Notes: generated from the sequence alone by a model not told the origin. A stretch of DNA of 64,000 nt from Arthrobacter sp. MYb23 (GCF_002979775.1 NZ_PCPR01000002.1:1-64000), one strand, 5' to 3'; counted from the stretch's first letter, positions 7,618-17,272 are shown. Numbers and translations are program-made.

Positions 7618-8850
7618 CTAGGACGTTTTGGCCCGTTTCCATGCACCCCGTTCTGAACTGGCCAAACCCATCAGCCCCAGCCGGCCAAGACCCGCGCGCA
7701 CAGCGTCCACGCTCAGTCCGGCCACCACAGTCAGCTTCTCCACCGAGCTGGTGGATCTGAGCGGCAGAGCATCCAGGAGTATGAGATCTTCCAGGGAAAG
7801 GCCGTCGTGCACGGCGGCGGCGCCGACCCTGTCCTCACTTGTGCCTTCACCTATGGCGCCGGCGAGCTCGGCTATCTCCCCCACGTCGGTGACACAGACG
7901 GCTCCCCCGTCACGGAGGAGACGGTGGCATCCTGCCGAGTTGGCGCTGTGAATGGATCCGGGGACAGCGGCAACAACCCTTCCGATGGTTTCAGCATGAT
8001 GGGCCGTGTTGAGGGCTCCCGATCTCCATCGAGCCTCCACAACCACGGTTACAGACGCAAAGGCTGCGATGATCCGGTTCCGTTGCAGGAACCTGTACCG
8101 GGTGGGAGCGGAACCGGGCGGGACCTCTGACATCACAGCCCCCTGAGTGGACACTGCCCGAAGAAGGTCCTCGTTGCCAGAGGGGTAGAAACGATCCACG
8201 CCACCTGCCATGACGGCGATGGTGGGCATACTGGCCACTCCGCCGCTCAAGGCCCCGCGGTGGGCATGGGCGTCGATGCCATAGGCCCCGCCGGAGACCA
8301 CGGTAAATCCGCGCTGCGCCAGGCCGTAGGCGAAGTCGCCAGTGACGGATGCTCCGTAGCTGGTGCTGTCCCTCGATCCAACCAAGGCAATGGTCTGCCC
8401 GACGGACGGCAGAGACTGTTCCCGTCCCCGCCACCACAGGCAAAGGGGCTCCTGGAGTCCCAAGGCTTCCAGTTGTGCGGGCCACAGCTCATCTCCCGGG
8501 ATGATCAACCGCCCGCCCAGCCTGTTCATCGTCTCCAGGTCCCGGTCCGGCGCGAGATCAGCAATACGGGGCGCCCATCGTCGAAGGCTCGCCGGTAGCC
8601 CTGCCCAGGACGAAGGCCCACCTCCGTCCACCAACAGCGCTGAGATCTCCCGCTCCAGGTTTGGCCCTGCGCGCAGCTCACCGGTTGCGATACCCAGAGT
8701 ATCTATTGCACCTACTGCCCGCACCAGTGCCAGGCCCACAGAGTCCTGGGGCTCCATGAGCCTGGCCAGTGCCGCTCTGGCAATTCGTTCTCTCTCTTGC
8801 TTCCCTACAACAGCCATGGCTGTGAATCCCTTCGCGTCGCTATTACTCAT
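7618..8850 (-). CDS. dprA: DNA-processing protein DprA
   Basis: DprA binds incoming single-stranded DNA and loads RecA during transformation. The 410-aa product has the Rossmann-like core: IALVGSRDSTSYG, VVSGGAYGIDAHAHRGAL, TIAVMAGGVDRFYP and SEVPPGSAPTRYRFLQRNR, followed by a C-terminal winged-helix-like region (SSVEKLTVVAGLSVDAVRAGL). ATG 8850 overlaps the comM stop by 4 bp, suggesting coupling; a second ATG at 8817 is possible. It forms a yraN-comM-dprA unit. The late com genes for DNA uptake are not in the window, so natural competence cannot be claimed. Confidence 0.93.
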   Translation of the reverse strand: MSNSDAKGFTAMAVVGKQERERIARAALARLMEPQDSVGLALVRAVGAIDTLGIATGELRAGPNLEREISALLVDGGGPSSWAGLPASLRRWAPRIADLAPDRDLETMNRLGGRLIIPGDELWPAQLEALGLQEPLCLWWRGREQSLPSVGQTIALVGSRDSTSYGASVTGDFAYGLAQRGFTVVSGGAYGIDAHAHRGALSGGVASMPTIAVMAGGVDRFYPSGNEDLLRAVSTQGAVMSEVPPGSAPTRYRFLQRNRIIAAFASVTVVVEARWRSGALNTAHHAETIGRVVAAVPGSIHSANSAGCHRLLRDGGAVCVTDVGEIAELAGAIGEGTSEDRVGAAAVHDGLSLEDLILLDALPLRSTSSVEKLTVVAGLSVDAVRAGLGRLGLMGLASSERGAWKRAKTS

Positions 8851-10388
8851 GTGGCAGCCGCAGCTTGGCGCAGGCCCAAAGCTTGACCAATGTGATCGAT
8901 GTCCGGCGCATCGCTATGCCCCAGATCTGCCAAGGTCCATGCCAACCGAAGGACGCGGTCATAGCCGCGTGCAGTGAGGGTGCCACGTTCCAGCGCCGTG
9001 TCCAGAATCCGGGTGGTCCCTGGGGCCAGCCGCAGCTCACCCCGCAAGGTGCGCCCCGGCACCTGCGAATTGGTCTCAAGCCCCATCTCCAACAACCGCT
9101 CCAGCTGCCTCTCCCTGGCAGCCAGGACCCGTGCAGCGACAGCGCGGGTATCTTCTTCCTTGCCGCCATGGCCAAAGTCAGCCAGAGACACCCGTTCAAC
9201 CTGCAACTGAATATCAACGCGATCCAACAGCGGCCCCGAAATACGACCAAAATACCTGCGGCGCATCATGGCAGTGCATGTACAGTCCAGGCCCTTCCCG
9301 GACGCTTTGCCGCACGGACATGGATTGGCGGCAAGTACGAGCTGAAACCGGGCCGGGTATGCAGCCGTCCCTGCCGAACGATGTATCACCAGCTCTCCGC
9401 TCTCCAGAGGCTGCCTGAGGGCATCCAGGACCCGGCGCTCATACTCCGGAGCTTCGTCAAGGAACAAGACGCCACGATGTGCACGCGATGCGGCCCCGGG
9501 CCTGGGAAGTCCCGAGCCTCCACCGATGATGGCCGCAGAGGTGGCGCTGTGGTGGGGATTTTCAAAGGGTGGCCTGCGAATGAGCCTCACAGCGCTTGAC
9601 TGGACAGCGGCCAGCGAGTGGATGGCGGTCACCTCCATGGCCGCTGTGTCGGCCAAGTCCGGGAGCAGGCCCGGCAAACGCTCTGCCAGCATCGTCTTAC
9701 CTGCCCCCGGCGGCCCTGTCAGCAACATGTGGTGGCCACCGGCAGCGGCTACCTCCAAGGCGCGGCGTGCCTCGCCTTGCCCCGACACGTCAGAGAGGTC
9801 CGGCATCAACGGTTCGATATCCGTGTCATCCTCAGGAACATCGACGTCACCAGGGTTGTAGTCGAGGGCGAGGTCTTTGGGGTCCGCGCCAAAGTCATAG
9901 GCAAGCCGGGCAAGGGTTTTGTAACCGCGAACCTTCGCTCCCGGGACCAGTGATGCTTCCGCAGCGTTGGCGTCAGCCACCACAACGTCCGGGTATCCCG
10001 CTTGAACAGCCGCCATGACTGCAGGGAGGATGCCACGTACCGGCCTCAAGCGTCCATCAAGCCCAAGCTCTGCCATAAACACGGTTCCACCAATTTCGCG
10101 GATGTCGCCGGCCGCACGGAGCACGGCCATGGTGATGGCCAGGTCAAATCCAGAGCCCCGCTTGGGAAGGGATGCCGGGATCAGATTGGCCGTGATCTTA
10201 CGTCTGCTCAGGGGGATTCCGGAGTTTTGGGCGGCCGACCGAATGCGCTCTTTAGCTTCGTTCAAAGCAGCATCGGGTAACCCCAGGATGACGAAGTTTG
10301 GAAGCGTTTGGCCGATGTCAGCTTCTACCTCCACGATGTAACCGTTGAGCCCCACCAGGGCAACGCAGTAGCTGCGCCCGACCCCCAT
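8847..10388 (-). CDS. comM: YifB/ComM-family Mg chelatase-like AAA ATPase
   Basis: ComM helicases promote branch migration of incoming DNA during transformation. The 513-aa protein has an N-terminal Lon-like fold (LPNFVILGLPDAALNEAKER), the Walker A GPPGAGKT at 225-232, the Walker B-like FLDEAPEY, and the C-terminal Mg-chelatase domain with SARGYDRVLRLAWTLADL-like sequence. A cysteine-rich segment NPCPCGKASGKGLDCTCT is typical of the family. It overlaps yraN by one base (TGATG) and dprA by four, so the three are almost certainly cotranscribed. Confidence 0.94.
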   Translation of the reverse strand: MGVGRSYCVALVGLNGYIVEVEADIGQTLPNFVILGLPDAALNEAKERIRSAAQNSGIPLSRRKITANLIPASLPKRGSGFDLAITMAVLRAAGDIREIGGTVFMAELGLDGRLRPVRGILPAVMAAVQAGYPDVVVADANAAEASLVPGAKVRGYKTLARLAYDFGADPKDLALDYNPGDVDVPEDDTDIEPLMPDLSDVSGQGEARRALEVAAAGGHHMLLTGPPGAGKTMLAERLPGLLPDLADTAAMEVTAIHSLAAVQSSAVRLIRRPPFENPHHSATSAAIIGGGSGLPRPGAASRAHRGVLFLDEAPEYERRVLDALRQPLESGELVIHRSAGTAAYPARFQLVLAANPCPCGKASGKGLDCTCTAMMRRRYFGRISGPLLDRVDIQLQVERVSLADFGHGGKEEDTRAVAARVLAARERQLERLLEMGLETNSQVPGRTLRGELRLAPGTTRILDTALERGTLTARGYDRVLRLAWTLADLGHSDAPDIDHIGQALGLRQAAAAT

Positions 10389-10744
10389 CAGCCGACACCG
10401 CGCAAGTGCTCCAGTTTTGGCTCACCGACGCCGCTGTCAATGACGGAAACAACATCGATCCGCGTGCGCAGCACCGCAAGATCATGCTCGCGGCACCACG
10501 ACGACGAGAGCCGATGAAGACGCGCCAGCTTGGCGGCACCCACCGCCTCAAAAGGATGACCGTAGTCCAGGCTCTTCCGGGTCTTGACTTCGGCAATAAC
10601 CAGGATGTCGCCTTCGACTGCCACGAGGTCGATCTCACCGTCCGGGCACCGCCAATTGCGATCGACGATCCGCATTCCCTGGTTCTCCAGAAAATCGGCC
10701 GCCAGTGCTTCACCGTTGCGGCCAAGCAGGTCTTTTGCTCTCAT
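10388..10744 (-). CDS. UPF0102 family protein (YraN-like, nuclease fold)
   Basis: The 118-aa product has the restriction-endonuclease-like pattern of the UPF0102/YraN family: GRNGEALAADFL, then GEIDLVAVEGDILVIAEVKTR, where the D and E-x-K residues correspond to the PD-(D/E)xK core. Family function is not settled, though genomic linkage to DprA/ComM suggests DNA metabolism. I start at ATG 10744 because GGAGG lies 5 bases upstream, whereas the frame from 10759 has no site. First gene of the yraN-comM-dprA unit. Confidence 0.9.
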   Translation of the reverse strand: MRAKDLLGRNGEALAADFLENQGMRIVDRNWRCPDGEIDLVAVEGDILVIAEVKTRKSLDYGHPFEAVGAAKLARLHRLSSSWCREHDLAVLRTRIDVVSVIDSGVGEPKLEHLRGVG

Positions 10745-10866
10745 GACCACCACCTCCAAACACCAGTTTTCAGGCTGGCGGGGTGCGGCGGCAGGGGGTC
10801 ACGGCGCTATGTGGGTAAAGGTGAAGAAGTCAGGGCTGTGGAGGAATACTGGCTCAGAGGGCCGGA

Positions 10867-11211
10867 TTAGTTTCCGAGATCTCCCAGATCGCCAAGGCCG
10901 CCATCCTTCGGCAAAGCCAGGTCCTCGCTCCGCGGGAGTTCCTCTACGTTGACGTCCTTGAAGGTGATGACCCGGACATTCTTGACGAAACGTGCAGAAC
11001 GGTAGACATCCCAGACCCAGGCATCCTGCAGGGTCAGGTCAAAATAGACTTCACCGTCGGCGCTGCGGGCCTGCAGGTCCACGTGGTTGGCCAGATAGAA
11101 ACGCCGCTCGGTTTCCACTACATAGCTGAACAGACCGACAACATCCCGGTACTCGCGGTAGAGCTGAAGCTCCATATCGGTTTCATAGTTCTCAAGGTCC
11201 TCGGCGCTCAT
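10867..11211 (-). CDS. DUF2469 family protein
   Basis: The 114-aa product begins MSAEDLENYETDMELQLYRE and continues with DVVGLFSYVVETERRFYLAN, the signature of the small acidic actinobacterial DUF2469 family, located next to rnhB as usual. Function is unknown. A longer frame reaches 11475 but would overlap rnhB and lacks family similarity, so I use ATG 11211. The C-terminus is a glycine/leucine/aspartate tail. No membrane segment is visible. It probably shares a transcript with rnhB and the lepB genes upstream. Confidence 0.88.
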   Translation of the reverse strand: MSAEDLENYETDMELQLYREYRDVVGLFSYVVETERRFYLANHVDLQARSADGEVYFDLTLQDAWVWDVYRSARFVKNVRVITFKDVNVEELPRSEDLALPKDGGLGDLGDLGN

Positions 11212-11278
11212 AGTTCCATCTTGCACTATCTGACGGGCAGCAAGCGCCACGCCAGTGGCAGCGCGGGTCAAGGACGCG

Positions 11279-12061
11279 TCAGTCCGGGTCGGGCCCCGTG
11301 AGGTTCCAGCTTGTCCGGTGATAAACGCTTGGGCCTTGCGAGCGGATGACATCCCGGTGGGCAGAAGTGGCGTAGCCCTTATTGACGTTCCAGCCATAGG
11401 AGGGGATTTCCGAATGCAGGTCCACCATGATCCGGTCCCGGGCAACTTTGGCCAGGACACTGGCAGCGGCCACACTAAGGCAGCTCATATCCGCTTTGAT
11501 CCTGGTCTGCACAGGCGCCTCGCACCACGGGCCGGGCTCGGGACTGTCGAAGAGCGAGGCCTGAACGTCCGGAGAAAGCCAATTGTGGCTGCCGTCCAGC
11601 AGCACCATATCCGGCGTGATGCCGCCTTCAAGGATCTCAAACCAAGCACGGGTTCCGGCCAGCCGCAAAGCGGCGATGATGCCGATTTCATCAATCTCCC
11701 GCGATGAGGCATGCCCGACGGCGGAGGCCACAGCCCACTCACGAACCAGGGGTTCCAGTCTGTCCCGGTCCTCGGGCTTGAGCAGCTTGCTGTCCCTGAC
11801 GTCAGCCAGCAGACCATGCTCTTCCAGGTTCACCACCGCGATGCCCACACTGACCGGGCCTGCCAGGGCTCCCCGCCCAACCTCATCTACTCCGGCAAGT
11901 AAACGCACGCCGGAGGACAAGTAGGACCGCTCGATGTCCAAGGTGGGGTATCCCAGCGGGCTCTTGGCCTTAGTGGTTGATTTAGCCTTTGACTTGGCCA
12001 GAGCTTTGCCAGGAGCTTTGCCAGGAGTCTTGCCCTTGGAACTGGTAGCCATTGATGCCAT
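11279..12061 (-). CDS. rnhB: Ribonuclease HII
   Basis: RNase HII cuts RNA in RNA-DNA hybrids and starts removal of misincorporated ribonucleotides. The 260-aa protein has [14 protein letters not shown] with catalytic Asp59 and Glu60, and [10 protein letters not shown] and [22 protein letters not shown] further on. The N-terminus carries about 30 extra residues rich in Lys, Ala and Pro with repeated [18 protein letters not shown] units before the conserved LDIERSYL, probably a flexible basic tail that contacts nucleic acid. It follows lepB with a short gap. Confidence 0.95.
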   Translation of the reverse strand: MASMATSSKGKTPGKAPGKALAKSKAKSTTKAKSPLGYPTLDIERSYLSSGVRLLAGVDEVGRGALAGPVSVGIAVVNLEEHGLLADVRDSKLLKPEDRDRLEPLVREWAVASAVGHASSREIDEIGIIAALRLAGTRAWFEILEGGITPDMVLLDGSHNWLSPDVQASLFDSPEPGPWCEAPVQTRIKADMSCLSVAAASVLAKVARDRIMVDLHSEIPSYGWNVNKGYATSAHRDVIRSQGPSVYHRTSWNLTGPDPD

Positions 12062-12078
12062 TTCTTGTCCCAGGTGCC

Positions 12079-12948
12079 TTACTTGGCCGGGGTACCTTCA
12101 GGGACGTCACGGAAAACGTCCTGATAGTTATCGAGGATGGTCCATCGGTTAATCGGCCAGGCAATGACGGTGGCTTTGCCTTCAACATCCTCGATGTTGA
12201 TGAAGCCCCCGTTGACTTCCTGGTGCATCCGGGAATCTTCGGAGTGGTTGCGGTTGTCGCCCATCACCCACACCTTTCCTTCCGGAACAACAATATCGAA
12301 GGTCTTCGGCTGCGGAATCTCGGCCGGGTTGATGTAGGTTTCGTTCACCGGCACCCCATTGATGGAAAGACGGCCCTCCGCATCACAGCAGGAAACCCTG
12401 TCGCCCGGGAGGCCGATGATGCGCTTCACCAGGTGCTGATCATTGTTATCGGGAGCCAAACCAACGAACTCCAAGCCGTCTCCCACCCAGTCCATGGGGC
12501 CGGCCGGCTTCGTCGCAACGGGCGGCAACCAAGCCTGGGCATCCCTGAAGACCACAACATCCCCGCGTGCCAGATCGAAGGGACCAGGCACCAGGAGATT
12601 GATGAAGATACGGTCATTGACGTCCAAGGTGCTTTCCATGGACTCGGACGGTATGTAGAACGCCCTGAACAGGAAAGTCTTGAGAAGGAAGGACAACACC
12701 AGTGCAATCGCCACTACGGTGACGATCTCCTTGACCCACACGAGCACCGGGTTTTTACGCGGTTTCTCAGCTGCGTGGGATCCCCCTTCGGAGCCCCCGG
12801 CACGTGACTCGTCTGCCTCCACGCGTGAACCGGGCACGACGTCGTCAACCGGGCCAGCCTCAGCCATGCCCTCGGCCCTGGCCGTTCCATCCGAGAGCCG
12901 GGCGCCATCGTGGTACCGCTCGGGGTTCTCTGGAGCTTTGTCCGGCAT
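12079..12948 (-). CDS. lepB: Signal peptidase I (first of two, downstream copy)
   Basis: Type I signal peptidase removes signal peptides from exported proteins. The 289-aa product has a 65-residue acidic cytoplasmic region, one membrane segment (about 69-95, [18 protein letters not shown]), and the Ser-Lys dyad: Ser103 in IPSESMEST and Lys175 in [20 protein letters not shown] and [13 protein letters not shown] complete the family boxes. Its ATG directly follows the stop of the second signal peptidase gene (TAAATG), so the two are cotranscribed. The long disordered N-terminus separates it from its neighbour. Confidence 0.95.
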   Translation of the reverse strand: MPDKAPENPERYHDGARLSDGTARAEGMAEAGPVDDVVPGSRVEADESRAGGSEGGSHAAEKPRKNPVLVWVKEIVTVVAIALVLSFLLKTFLFRAFYIPSESMESTLDVNDRIFINLLVPGPFDLARGDVVVFRDAQAWLPPVATKPAGPMDWVGDGLEFVGLAPDNNDQHLVKRIIGLPGDRVSCCDAEGRLSINGVPVNETYINPAEIPQPKTFDIVVPEGKVWVMGDNRNHSEDSRMHQEVNGGFINIEDVEGKATVIAWPINRWTILDNYQDVFRDVPEGTPAK

Positions 12949-13626
12949 TTACTGTCCGTTCTTCGGTGGTGTTTCGGCCTGCGCTGAGCGAGGCATTTCT
13001 GCAAATCTATCAAGTGGCCAGACGATCCGGACCGGTTGGCCTATAACGCGATCGACGGGCACCATGCCGCCGCCAGGGGCACCCAGGAGTCCACGCGAAT
13101 CAGCAGAACGCGAACGGTGATCACCCATGAGCCAGAGGCGGCCTTCAGGAACCACGACGTTGAATTTCTGTTTGCTGGTTTCGTCCCCCGGATAAAGATA
13201 GGGTTCCTCAAGAACCTGACCATTCACCGTGAGATGACCTGCCGCGTCGCAGCACTGAACGTGGTCACCCCCCACACCAATCACCCGCTTCACGTACGTG
13301 GTGTCGCTGCCGGTGAGCCCGAACCACTGGCTTGCAGCCGACACCGCATCAACAAACGGCCCCTGCCCACTGCTCAGGGGGTCGAAGGAACCGCGGCCAT
13401 CGAAAACAACAATGTCCCCGCGGCGTATCGGTTCGGAGGTGAAGGCCGTCCGCGAGACCAGGATCCTGTCCCCTTCTTCAAGAAGGGGTTCCATGGACTC
13501 TGAAGGAATGTAGTAAACATCCAGCCACAAGGACCGGACCAGGCCGCTGATCGCGACGGCAAGCAGCAGTGCGAGCAAAACAAAACGCCAGCCCTGTTTC
13601 CGGGGCTGGCGTTCTGATGTGTCCAT
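12949..13626 (-). CDS. lepB: Signal peptidase I (second of two, upstream copy)
   Basis: A 225-aa paralogue of the adjacent signal peptidase. After a short basic N-terminus comes one membrane helix (about 13-34), then Ser44 in IPSESMEPL, RRGDIVVFDGRG, and Lys113 in YVKRVIGVGGDHV. LMGDHRSRSADSRG is the last conserved box. Both copies therefore keep all catalytic residues, and both share a CC pair after GDxVxCCD. I start at ATG 13626, which has AGGGA upstream; the frame open to 13674 lacks family similarity. It lies between rplS and the other lepB. Confidence 0.94.
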   Translation of the reverse strand: MDTSERQPRKQGWRFVLLALLLAVAISGLVRSLWLDVYYIPSESMEPLLEEGDRILVSRTAFTSEPIRRGDIVVFDGRGSFDPLSSGQGPFVDAVSAASQWFGLTGSDTTYVKRVIGVGGDHVQCCDAAGHLTVNGQVLEEPYLYPGDETSKQKFNVVVPEGRLWLMGDHRSRSADSRGLLGAPGGGMVPVDRVIGQPVRIVWPLDRFAEMPRSAQAETPPKNGQ

Positions 13627-13706
13627 GACTCGTATCCCTGTTGCGTTGCGGATTGCTCCGGAACAACCGGGCACGAATCCTGGACCCGTTATGTAAGTCG
13701 GAGGAC

Positions 13707-14060
13707 TTACTTGGCGAAGTCGCGCTTTTCCTTGATCTTCGCAGCCTTACCGCGCAGTGCGCGCATGTAGTAAAGCTTGGCGCGGCGGACGTCACCCTTG
13801 GTGACGACCTCGATCTTGTCGATGATCGGGGAGTGTACCGGGAAGGTACGCTCTACGCCGACACCGAAGGAAACCTTACGCACGGTGAAGGTTTCGCGAA
13901 CGCCGTCACCCTGGCGGCCCAGGACGAAGCCCTGGAATACCTGGACACGGGAGTTCTTGCCTTCGATGATGTTGACGTGAACCTTGAGGGTGTCGCCCGC
14001 GCGGAACTCCGGAACATCGTTACGCAGCGAGGCTGCATCTACGCTATCGAGGATATGCAT
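13707..14060 (-). CDS. rplS: 50S ribosomal protein L19
   Basis: L19 lies at the interface of the ribosomal subunits. The 117-aa product starts [15 protein letters not shown] and has [30 protein letters not shown] and [20 protein letters not shown], the full family pattern. ATG 14060 has AGGAG seven bases upstream, and eight extra residues in the longer frame are rejected. The gene lies between trmD and the lepB pair, as in other actinobacteria, but a 267-bp gap on its upstream side suggests its own promoter. Confidence 0.97.
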   Translation of the reverse strand: MHILDSVDAASLRNDVPEFRAGDTLKVHVNIIEGKNSRVQVFQGFVLGRQGDGVRETFTVRKVSFGVGVERTFPVHSPIIDKIEVVTKGDVRRAKLYYMRALRGKAAKIKEKRDFAK

Positions 14061-14327
14061 TAATCCACTCCTGGTGAACGCCACAGGTCATTCACTTTGG
14101 GTTACGGCAGACAAGCCCGGGGCACGAAAGGCCTACCGGAAATCTCCGCCGAAGTTTCTTAGTGTCCAGCTCTGCCACTGATTGGCATCGCCGGGTTGTC
14201 CGACTGTTGGCTGAACTCCCCCTGTGGCAGGTGTCAGCCCAGCAGACACAAGGGTTAATTCTGCCATAGTCGCCACCATCCGGCCAACTGTCCGGTTCCC
14301 CGCAACTTTCGACGGCGGGAAGTGGCC
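14061..14327 (-). other. rplS upstream region with candidate promoter and leader stem
   Basis: This 267-bp stretch has no gene. On the minus strand a weak TTGGCC...CAGAAT pair (18-bp spacer, around 14262-14291) could be a promoter. Downstream, GTGTC (14231-14235) and GACAC (14245-14249) form a short stem flanked by further complementary bases. A leader of this length before a ribosomal-protein gene could be regulatory, but I recognise no known leader family. Confidence 0.3.
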
Positions 14328-15128
14328 TTAGTTTTCGGTCGCGCCGCCGGGCTTGGCACGTAGGCGACCATCAACGACGTCGTAGCCGAGGTCCGCGAGG
14401 GCCTGCCGGTCAGCGCGACTCAAGCGGCCGGCGTCGAACCCTTCCATAAGATCCGGCCTGCGTTCAGCCGTCCGTCGGAATTGCTCGTGGCGCCGCCACT
14501 GTGCAATCTTGCCGTGGTTGCCGCTGAGGAGGATCGGAGGGACGTCGTGGTCCCGCCACGCTGAAGGCTTGGTGTAGACGGGATACTCCAGGAGGCCATC
14601 GGAGTGGGACTCCTCAATCAGGGATTCCGGGTTGCCCACCACACCTGGAAGGAGTCGCCCGATTGCTTCGACCATGGCCAACACCGCCACCTCACCTCCA
14701 TTGAGGACGTAGTCGCCGAGGCTGACGGGCCGGACCGTGAAATGATCCTGTGCCCAGTCGATGACGCGCTCGTCAATGCCTTCGTAGCGGCCGCAGGCGA
14801 AGACGAGCTGATCTTCTTCGGCCAGCTCATAGGCCAGGGCCTGGTTGAACTTCTCTCCTGCCGGTGACGGAACAATCAGCACCGGCTTGGAGCCTTCTCG
14901 GACCGCCGCAACCGATTCCAGGGCTTGCGCCCAGGGTTCGGGTTTCATGACCATTCCGGCGCCGCCACCATACGGGGTGTCATCCACCGTGCGGTGTTTG
15001 TCCGTGGTGAAGGTGCGCAGATCGTGGACGTTCAGCTCCAGCAATCCGTCCTGGCGGGCCTTGCCTATGAGTGATAGCTCCAGCGGCGCGAGGTACTCAG
15101 GAAAGATACTGACAACATCGATCCTCAT
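14328..15128 (-). CDS. trmD: tRNA (guanine37-N1)-methyltransferase
   Basis: TrmD methylates G37 next to the anticodon and prevents frameshifting. The 266-aa protein begins [13 protein letters not shown] and contains the SPOUT-knot motifs [14 protein letters not shown] and [18 protein letters not shown], followed by LLPGVVGN and the C-terminal helical domain. Its ATG directly follows the rimM stop (TGAATG), so translation is probably coupled. The rimM-trmD pairing is typical. Confidence 0.97.
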   Translation of the reverse strand: MRIDVVSIFPEYLAPLELSLIGKARQDGLLELNVHDLRTFTTDKHRTVDDTPYGGGAGMVMKPEPWAQALESVAAVREGSKPVLIVPSPAGEKFNQALAYELAEEDQLVFACGRYEGIDERVIDWAQDHFTVRPVSLGDYVLNGGEVAVLAMVEAIGRLLPGVVGNPESLIEESHSDGLLEYPVYTKPSAWRDHDVPPILLSGNHGKIAQWRRHEQFRRTAERRPDLMEGFDAGRLSRADRQALADLGYDVVDGRLRAKPGGATEN

Positions 15129-15683
15129 TCAGGCATCATCCCCGGCGCCATCCTTGGGCTCCTTGGGGTTCTCGTCGTTGATCTCGAAGAGGCCCGTCGG
15201 CGGAGTGAGGAGGATGTAGCCGCCCTCTACGTTGACCTCCGGAACAATTTCGTCCACGAAGGGAATGAGGATTTCCTTGCCGTCCGCATCCTTGACCGTC
15301 AACAGATCCTGGACGGGCAAGGTGGTGAGCGCGGCAACTTTGCCCACTACCTGCGAACCAACCCGGGCTTCCAGGCCGACCAGCTCGTGCTCGTACCAGC
15401 CCTCGTCGTCGTCTTCGTCGTCGAGTTCCTCGGTTTCGATGAAGAGCTTGGCTCCCCGGATGACCTCGGCCGCGTTGCGGTCGGCAATTTCTTCGAAGCC
15501 AAGCAGGAGGATGTCCTTATTCCACCGCGCGCTGCGGATGGTCAAGGGGCCGGCGGAGGCGGGCTCCACGACGAACTCGGTTCCGGCGACGAAACGCTCG
15601 GAGGGGGCGTCGGTGAGTACTTGCACCGTAACCTCGCCACGGATGCCATGGGGTTTGCCGATCCGGGCCACCTGGAGCTGCAT
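15129..15683 (-). CDS. rimM: Ribosome maturation factor RimM
   Basis: RimM binds S19 and helps mature the 30S head. The 184-aa product has the N-terminal barrel starting MQLQVARIGKPHGIRGEVTV and the PRC-barrel-like C-terminal half (YEHELVGLEARVGSQVVGKV, then VKDADGKEILIPFVDEIV). An acidic DDEDDDEG stretch links the two. ATG 15683 is preceded by GAGGA. It is separated from khpA by a stem-loop at 15750-15787 that may reduce read-through. Confidence 0.95.
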   Translation of the reverse strand: MQLQVARIGKPHGIRGEVTVQVLTDAPSERFVAGTEFVVEPASAGPLTIRSARWNKDILLLGFEEIADRNAAEVIRGAKLFIETEELDDEDDDEGWYEHELVGLEARVGSQVVGKVAALTTLPVQDLLTVKDADGKEILIPFVDEIVPEVNVEGGYILLTPPTGLFEINDENPKEPKDGAGDDA

Positions 15684-15749
15684 GGGTTCCTCTGAATTCT
15701 TGTAGTGCCCGCGCCGCAGGGCAACGGACAGTCAATGGTGGATAAAGCA

Positions 15750-15787
15750 ATCCGGCCCCTCCACCATATTCGGTGAAGGGGCCGGAT
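15750..15787 (-). terminator. Stem-loop between khpA and rimM (attenuator or terminator)
   Basis: ATCCGGCCCCT (15750-15760) pairs with AGGGGCCGGAT (15777-15787), and CCACC/GGTGA extend the stem inside. In the minus direction TGCTTTATCC follows. The T run is modest, so partial termination is more likely than complete. It would let rpsP-khpA be expressed above rimM-trmD. Confidence 0.65.
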
Positions 15788-15811
15788 CTAAGACAAGTAG
15801 TGCTGAGCGCG

Positions 15812-16054
15812 TTACCGGCGACGGTCGGTGTCGACGACGTCGACCCTGACCTGCTCGCCACCAGCCAAAGCTGCAACCACTGTGCGCAATGCGCGTGCGG
15901 TGCGTCCTTGACGGCCGATCACCCGTCCGAGGTCCTCCTGGTGAACACGCACCTCGAGGGATTCCCCGCGGCGGTTGTTCTTGGCACTGACCTTGACATC
16001 CTCAGGGCTGTCAACGATCCCACGGACCAAGTGCTCGAGCGCTTCTGCCAGCAA
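15812..16054 (-). CDS. khpA: KH-domain RNA-binding protein KhpA
   Basis: The 80-aa protein is a single KH domain: MLAEALEHLVRGIV at the start and the GxxG loop in RVIGRQGRTARAL. KhpA, usually with KhpB, binds small RNAs and mRNAs in other bacteria. It uses a TTG start, one base after the rpsP stop (TAAGTTG), so coupled translation is likely. The rpsP-khpA-rimM-trmD order is widely conserved. No KhpB gene is in the window. Confidence 0.93.
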   Translation of the reverse strand: MLAEALEHLVRGIVDSPEDVKVSAKNNRRGESLEVRVHQEDLGRVIGRQGRTARALRTVVAALAGGEQVRVDVVDTDRRR

Positions 16055-16055
16055 C

Positions 16056-16478
16056 TTACTCAGCCTCGGTGGTCTCTGCTTCAGCCTCGGCCGGAGCCTC
16101 GGCAGCTTCGTCCTTCTTGGCCTTCTTGGTGATGGCTTCCGGGATGATGACGGAACCCTTCTCCGGTGCTACGAAGGCTTCCTTCGGAGCTTTGGTCTTC
16201 AGGGTGCCTTCCTGGCCCGGGAGGCCCTTGAACTTCTGCCAGTCACCGGTGATCTTGAGGATCGCGGCAACCTGCTCGGTCGGCTGGGCGCCAACGGAAA
16301 GCCAGTACTGGGCGCGCTCGGAAGCGACCTCGATGTACGACGGCTCTTCGGTGGGGTGGTACTTGCCGATTTCTTCAATGGCACGGCCATCGCGCTTGGC
16401 GCGGGCATCCATGACGACGATGCGGTAGTACGGTGCGCGCATCTTACCGAAGCGCTTAAGGCGAATCTTTACGGCCAC
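16056..16478 (-). CDS. rpsP: 30S ribosomal protein S16
   Basis: S16 is needed for 30S assembly. The product starts [20 protein letters not shown] and continues through [16 protein letters not shown] and YLPTxEPS-like sequence. At 140 aa it is longer than the typical S16 because of a C-terminal tail rich in Lys, then Ala and Glu, a feature common in actinobacteria. I start at GTG 16478, where GGAG lies 11 bases upstream; the open frame to 16577 has no family similarity. It leads the rpsP-khpA-rimM-trmD group. The 234-bp gap upstream (16479-16712) should hold its promoter, but I see no convincing hexamers. Confidence 0.96.
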   Translation of the reverse strand: MAVKIRLKRFGKMRAPYYRIVVMDARAKRDGRAIEEIGKYHPTEEPSYIEVASERAQYWLSVGAQPTEQVAAILKITGDWQKFKGLPGQEGTLKTKAPKEAFVAPEKGSVIIPEAITKKAKKDEAAEAPAEAEAETTEAE

Positions 16479-16712
16479 TTTTGTGGTCACTCCTGTTTCT
16501 GAAACGAGGTTGAACCCGACGTTCTGCACCCGTGGGGCGGGCCATACTTGACGGTTCGAAGGACAAGATACGAGCACGGAGAGAGGGGCCGCACCGATCG
16601 AGTACCTGTCTATTGTGCCAGATGCCCGGAATAAATACGACTTCGGCCACGCGGGTGGGCGTGATCTTCCCCACTCCCCCGCTCAATCCTGAGGCTTAGG
16701 CCAACCCAGCCA

Positions 16713-17165
16713 TCATTCGGACCAAACGTACAGCCCGGTGCGCTCCGCCTTCTCAACGTCCGTTGCGAGGGCAGCCAGTTGTTGGACATACTGACGCGAT
16801 TGAGCGGCATCGAAAGGCATATCGTCCTGCGCAGCCCAAGCAGCAGCGACGTCGTCGAGAACGTTGGCGTCGCCTTCGCTCTCATAGGTGAGAAGCTCGG
16901 CAAGAGCCCGCACCATGGCTTCAGGGACACCCAGGAGGGCATCACTGGTGACGTCCACCAGGGCAAGCTCATAATCAGCCCCGGCGGCGTGGACGGCTTG
17001 CCCGGCGAGATCGCCCAACTGTTCCACTTCGAAGTCGGTAAGGCCGTCAATCCGCACGGCCGGGCCGGTCACATCCGCCCCCTTGGCCAGGGCCGCTGCC
17101 CGCTTGAGTGCTTCATCGTGGGTGGCTACAAAGATTTCGGCAAAGCCCATGGAGAGTACTCTCAT
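16713..17165 (-). CDS. Hypothetical protein, about 150 aa
   Basis: I do not recognise a named family. The protein begins MRVLSMGFAEIFVATHDEAL, is acidic and alanine-rich, and contains RIDGLTDFEVEQLGDLAG and ELALVDVTSDALLGVPEAMV. No signal peptide, membrane helix or metal motif is visible, so it is likely a soluble cytoplasmic protein. AAGGA abuts ATG 17165; ATG 17150 (MGFAEIF) is an equally good start. It lies between the S16 group and a VOC-family gene, on the minus strand. Coding is supported by GC-skewed codon positions and an uninterrupted frame; function is unknown. Confidence 0.7.
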   Translation of the reverse strand: MRVLSMGFAEIFVATHDEALKRAAALAKGADVTGPAVRIDGLTDFEVEQLGDLAGQAVHAAGADYELALVDVTSDALLGVPEAMVRALAELLTYESEGDANVLDDVAAAWAAQDDMPFDAAQSRQYVQQLAALATDVEKAERTGLYVWSE

Positions 17166-17272
17166 TCCTTCGTGCTGACGGGGCAGCGGCACGGAATCCG
17201 AGGGGCTCCGCGCCGTCTCCTTCCAGCCTAGTGCAGCGCAGCGGGCGTGCGGGCAACCCGCCGGGCACAGCT

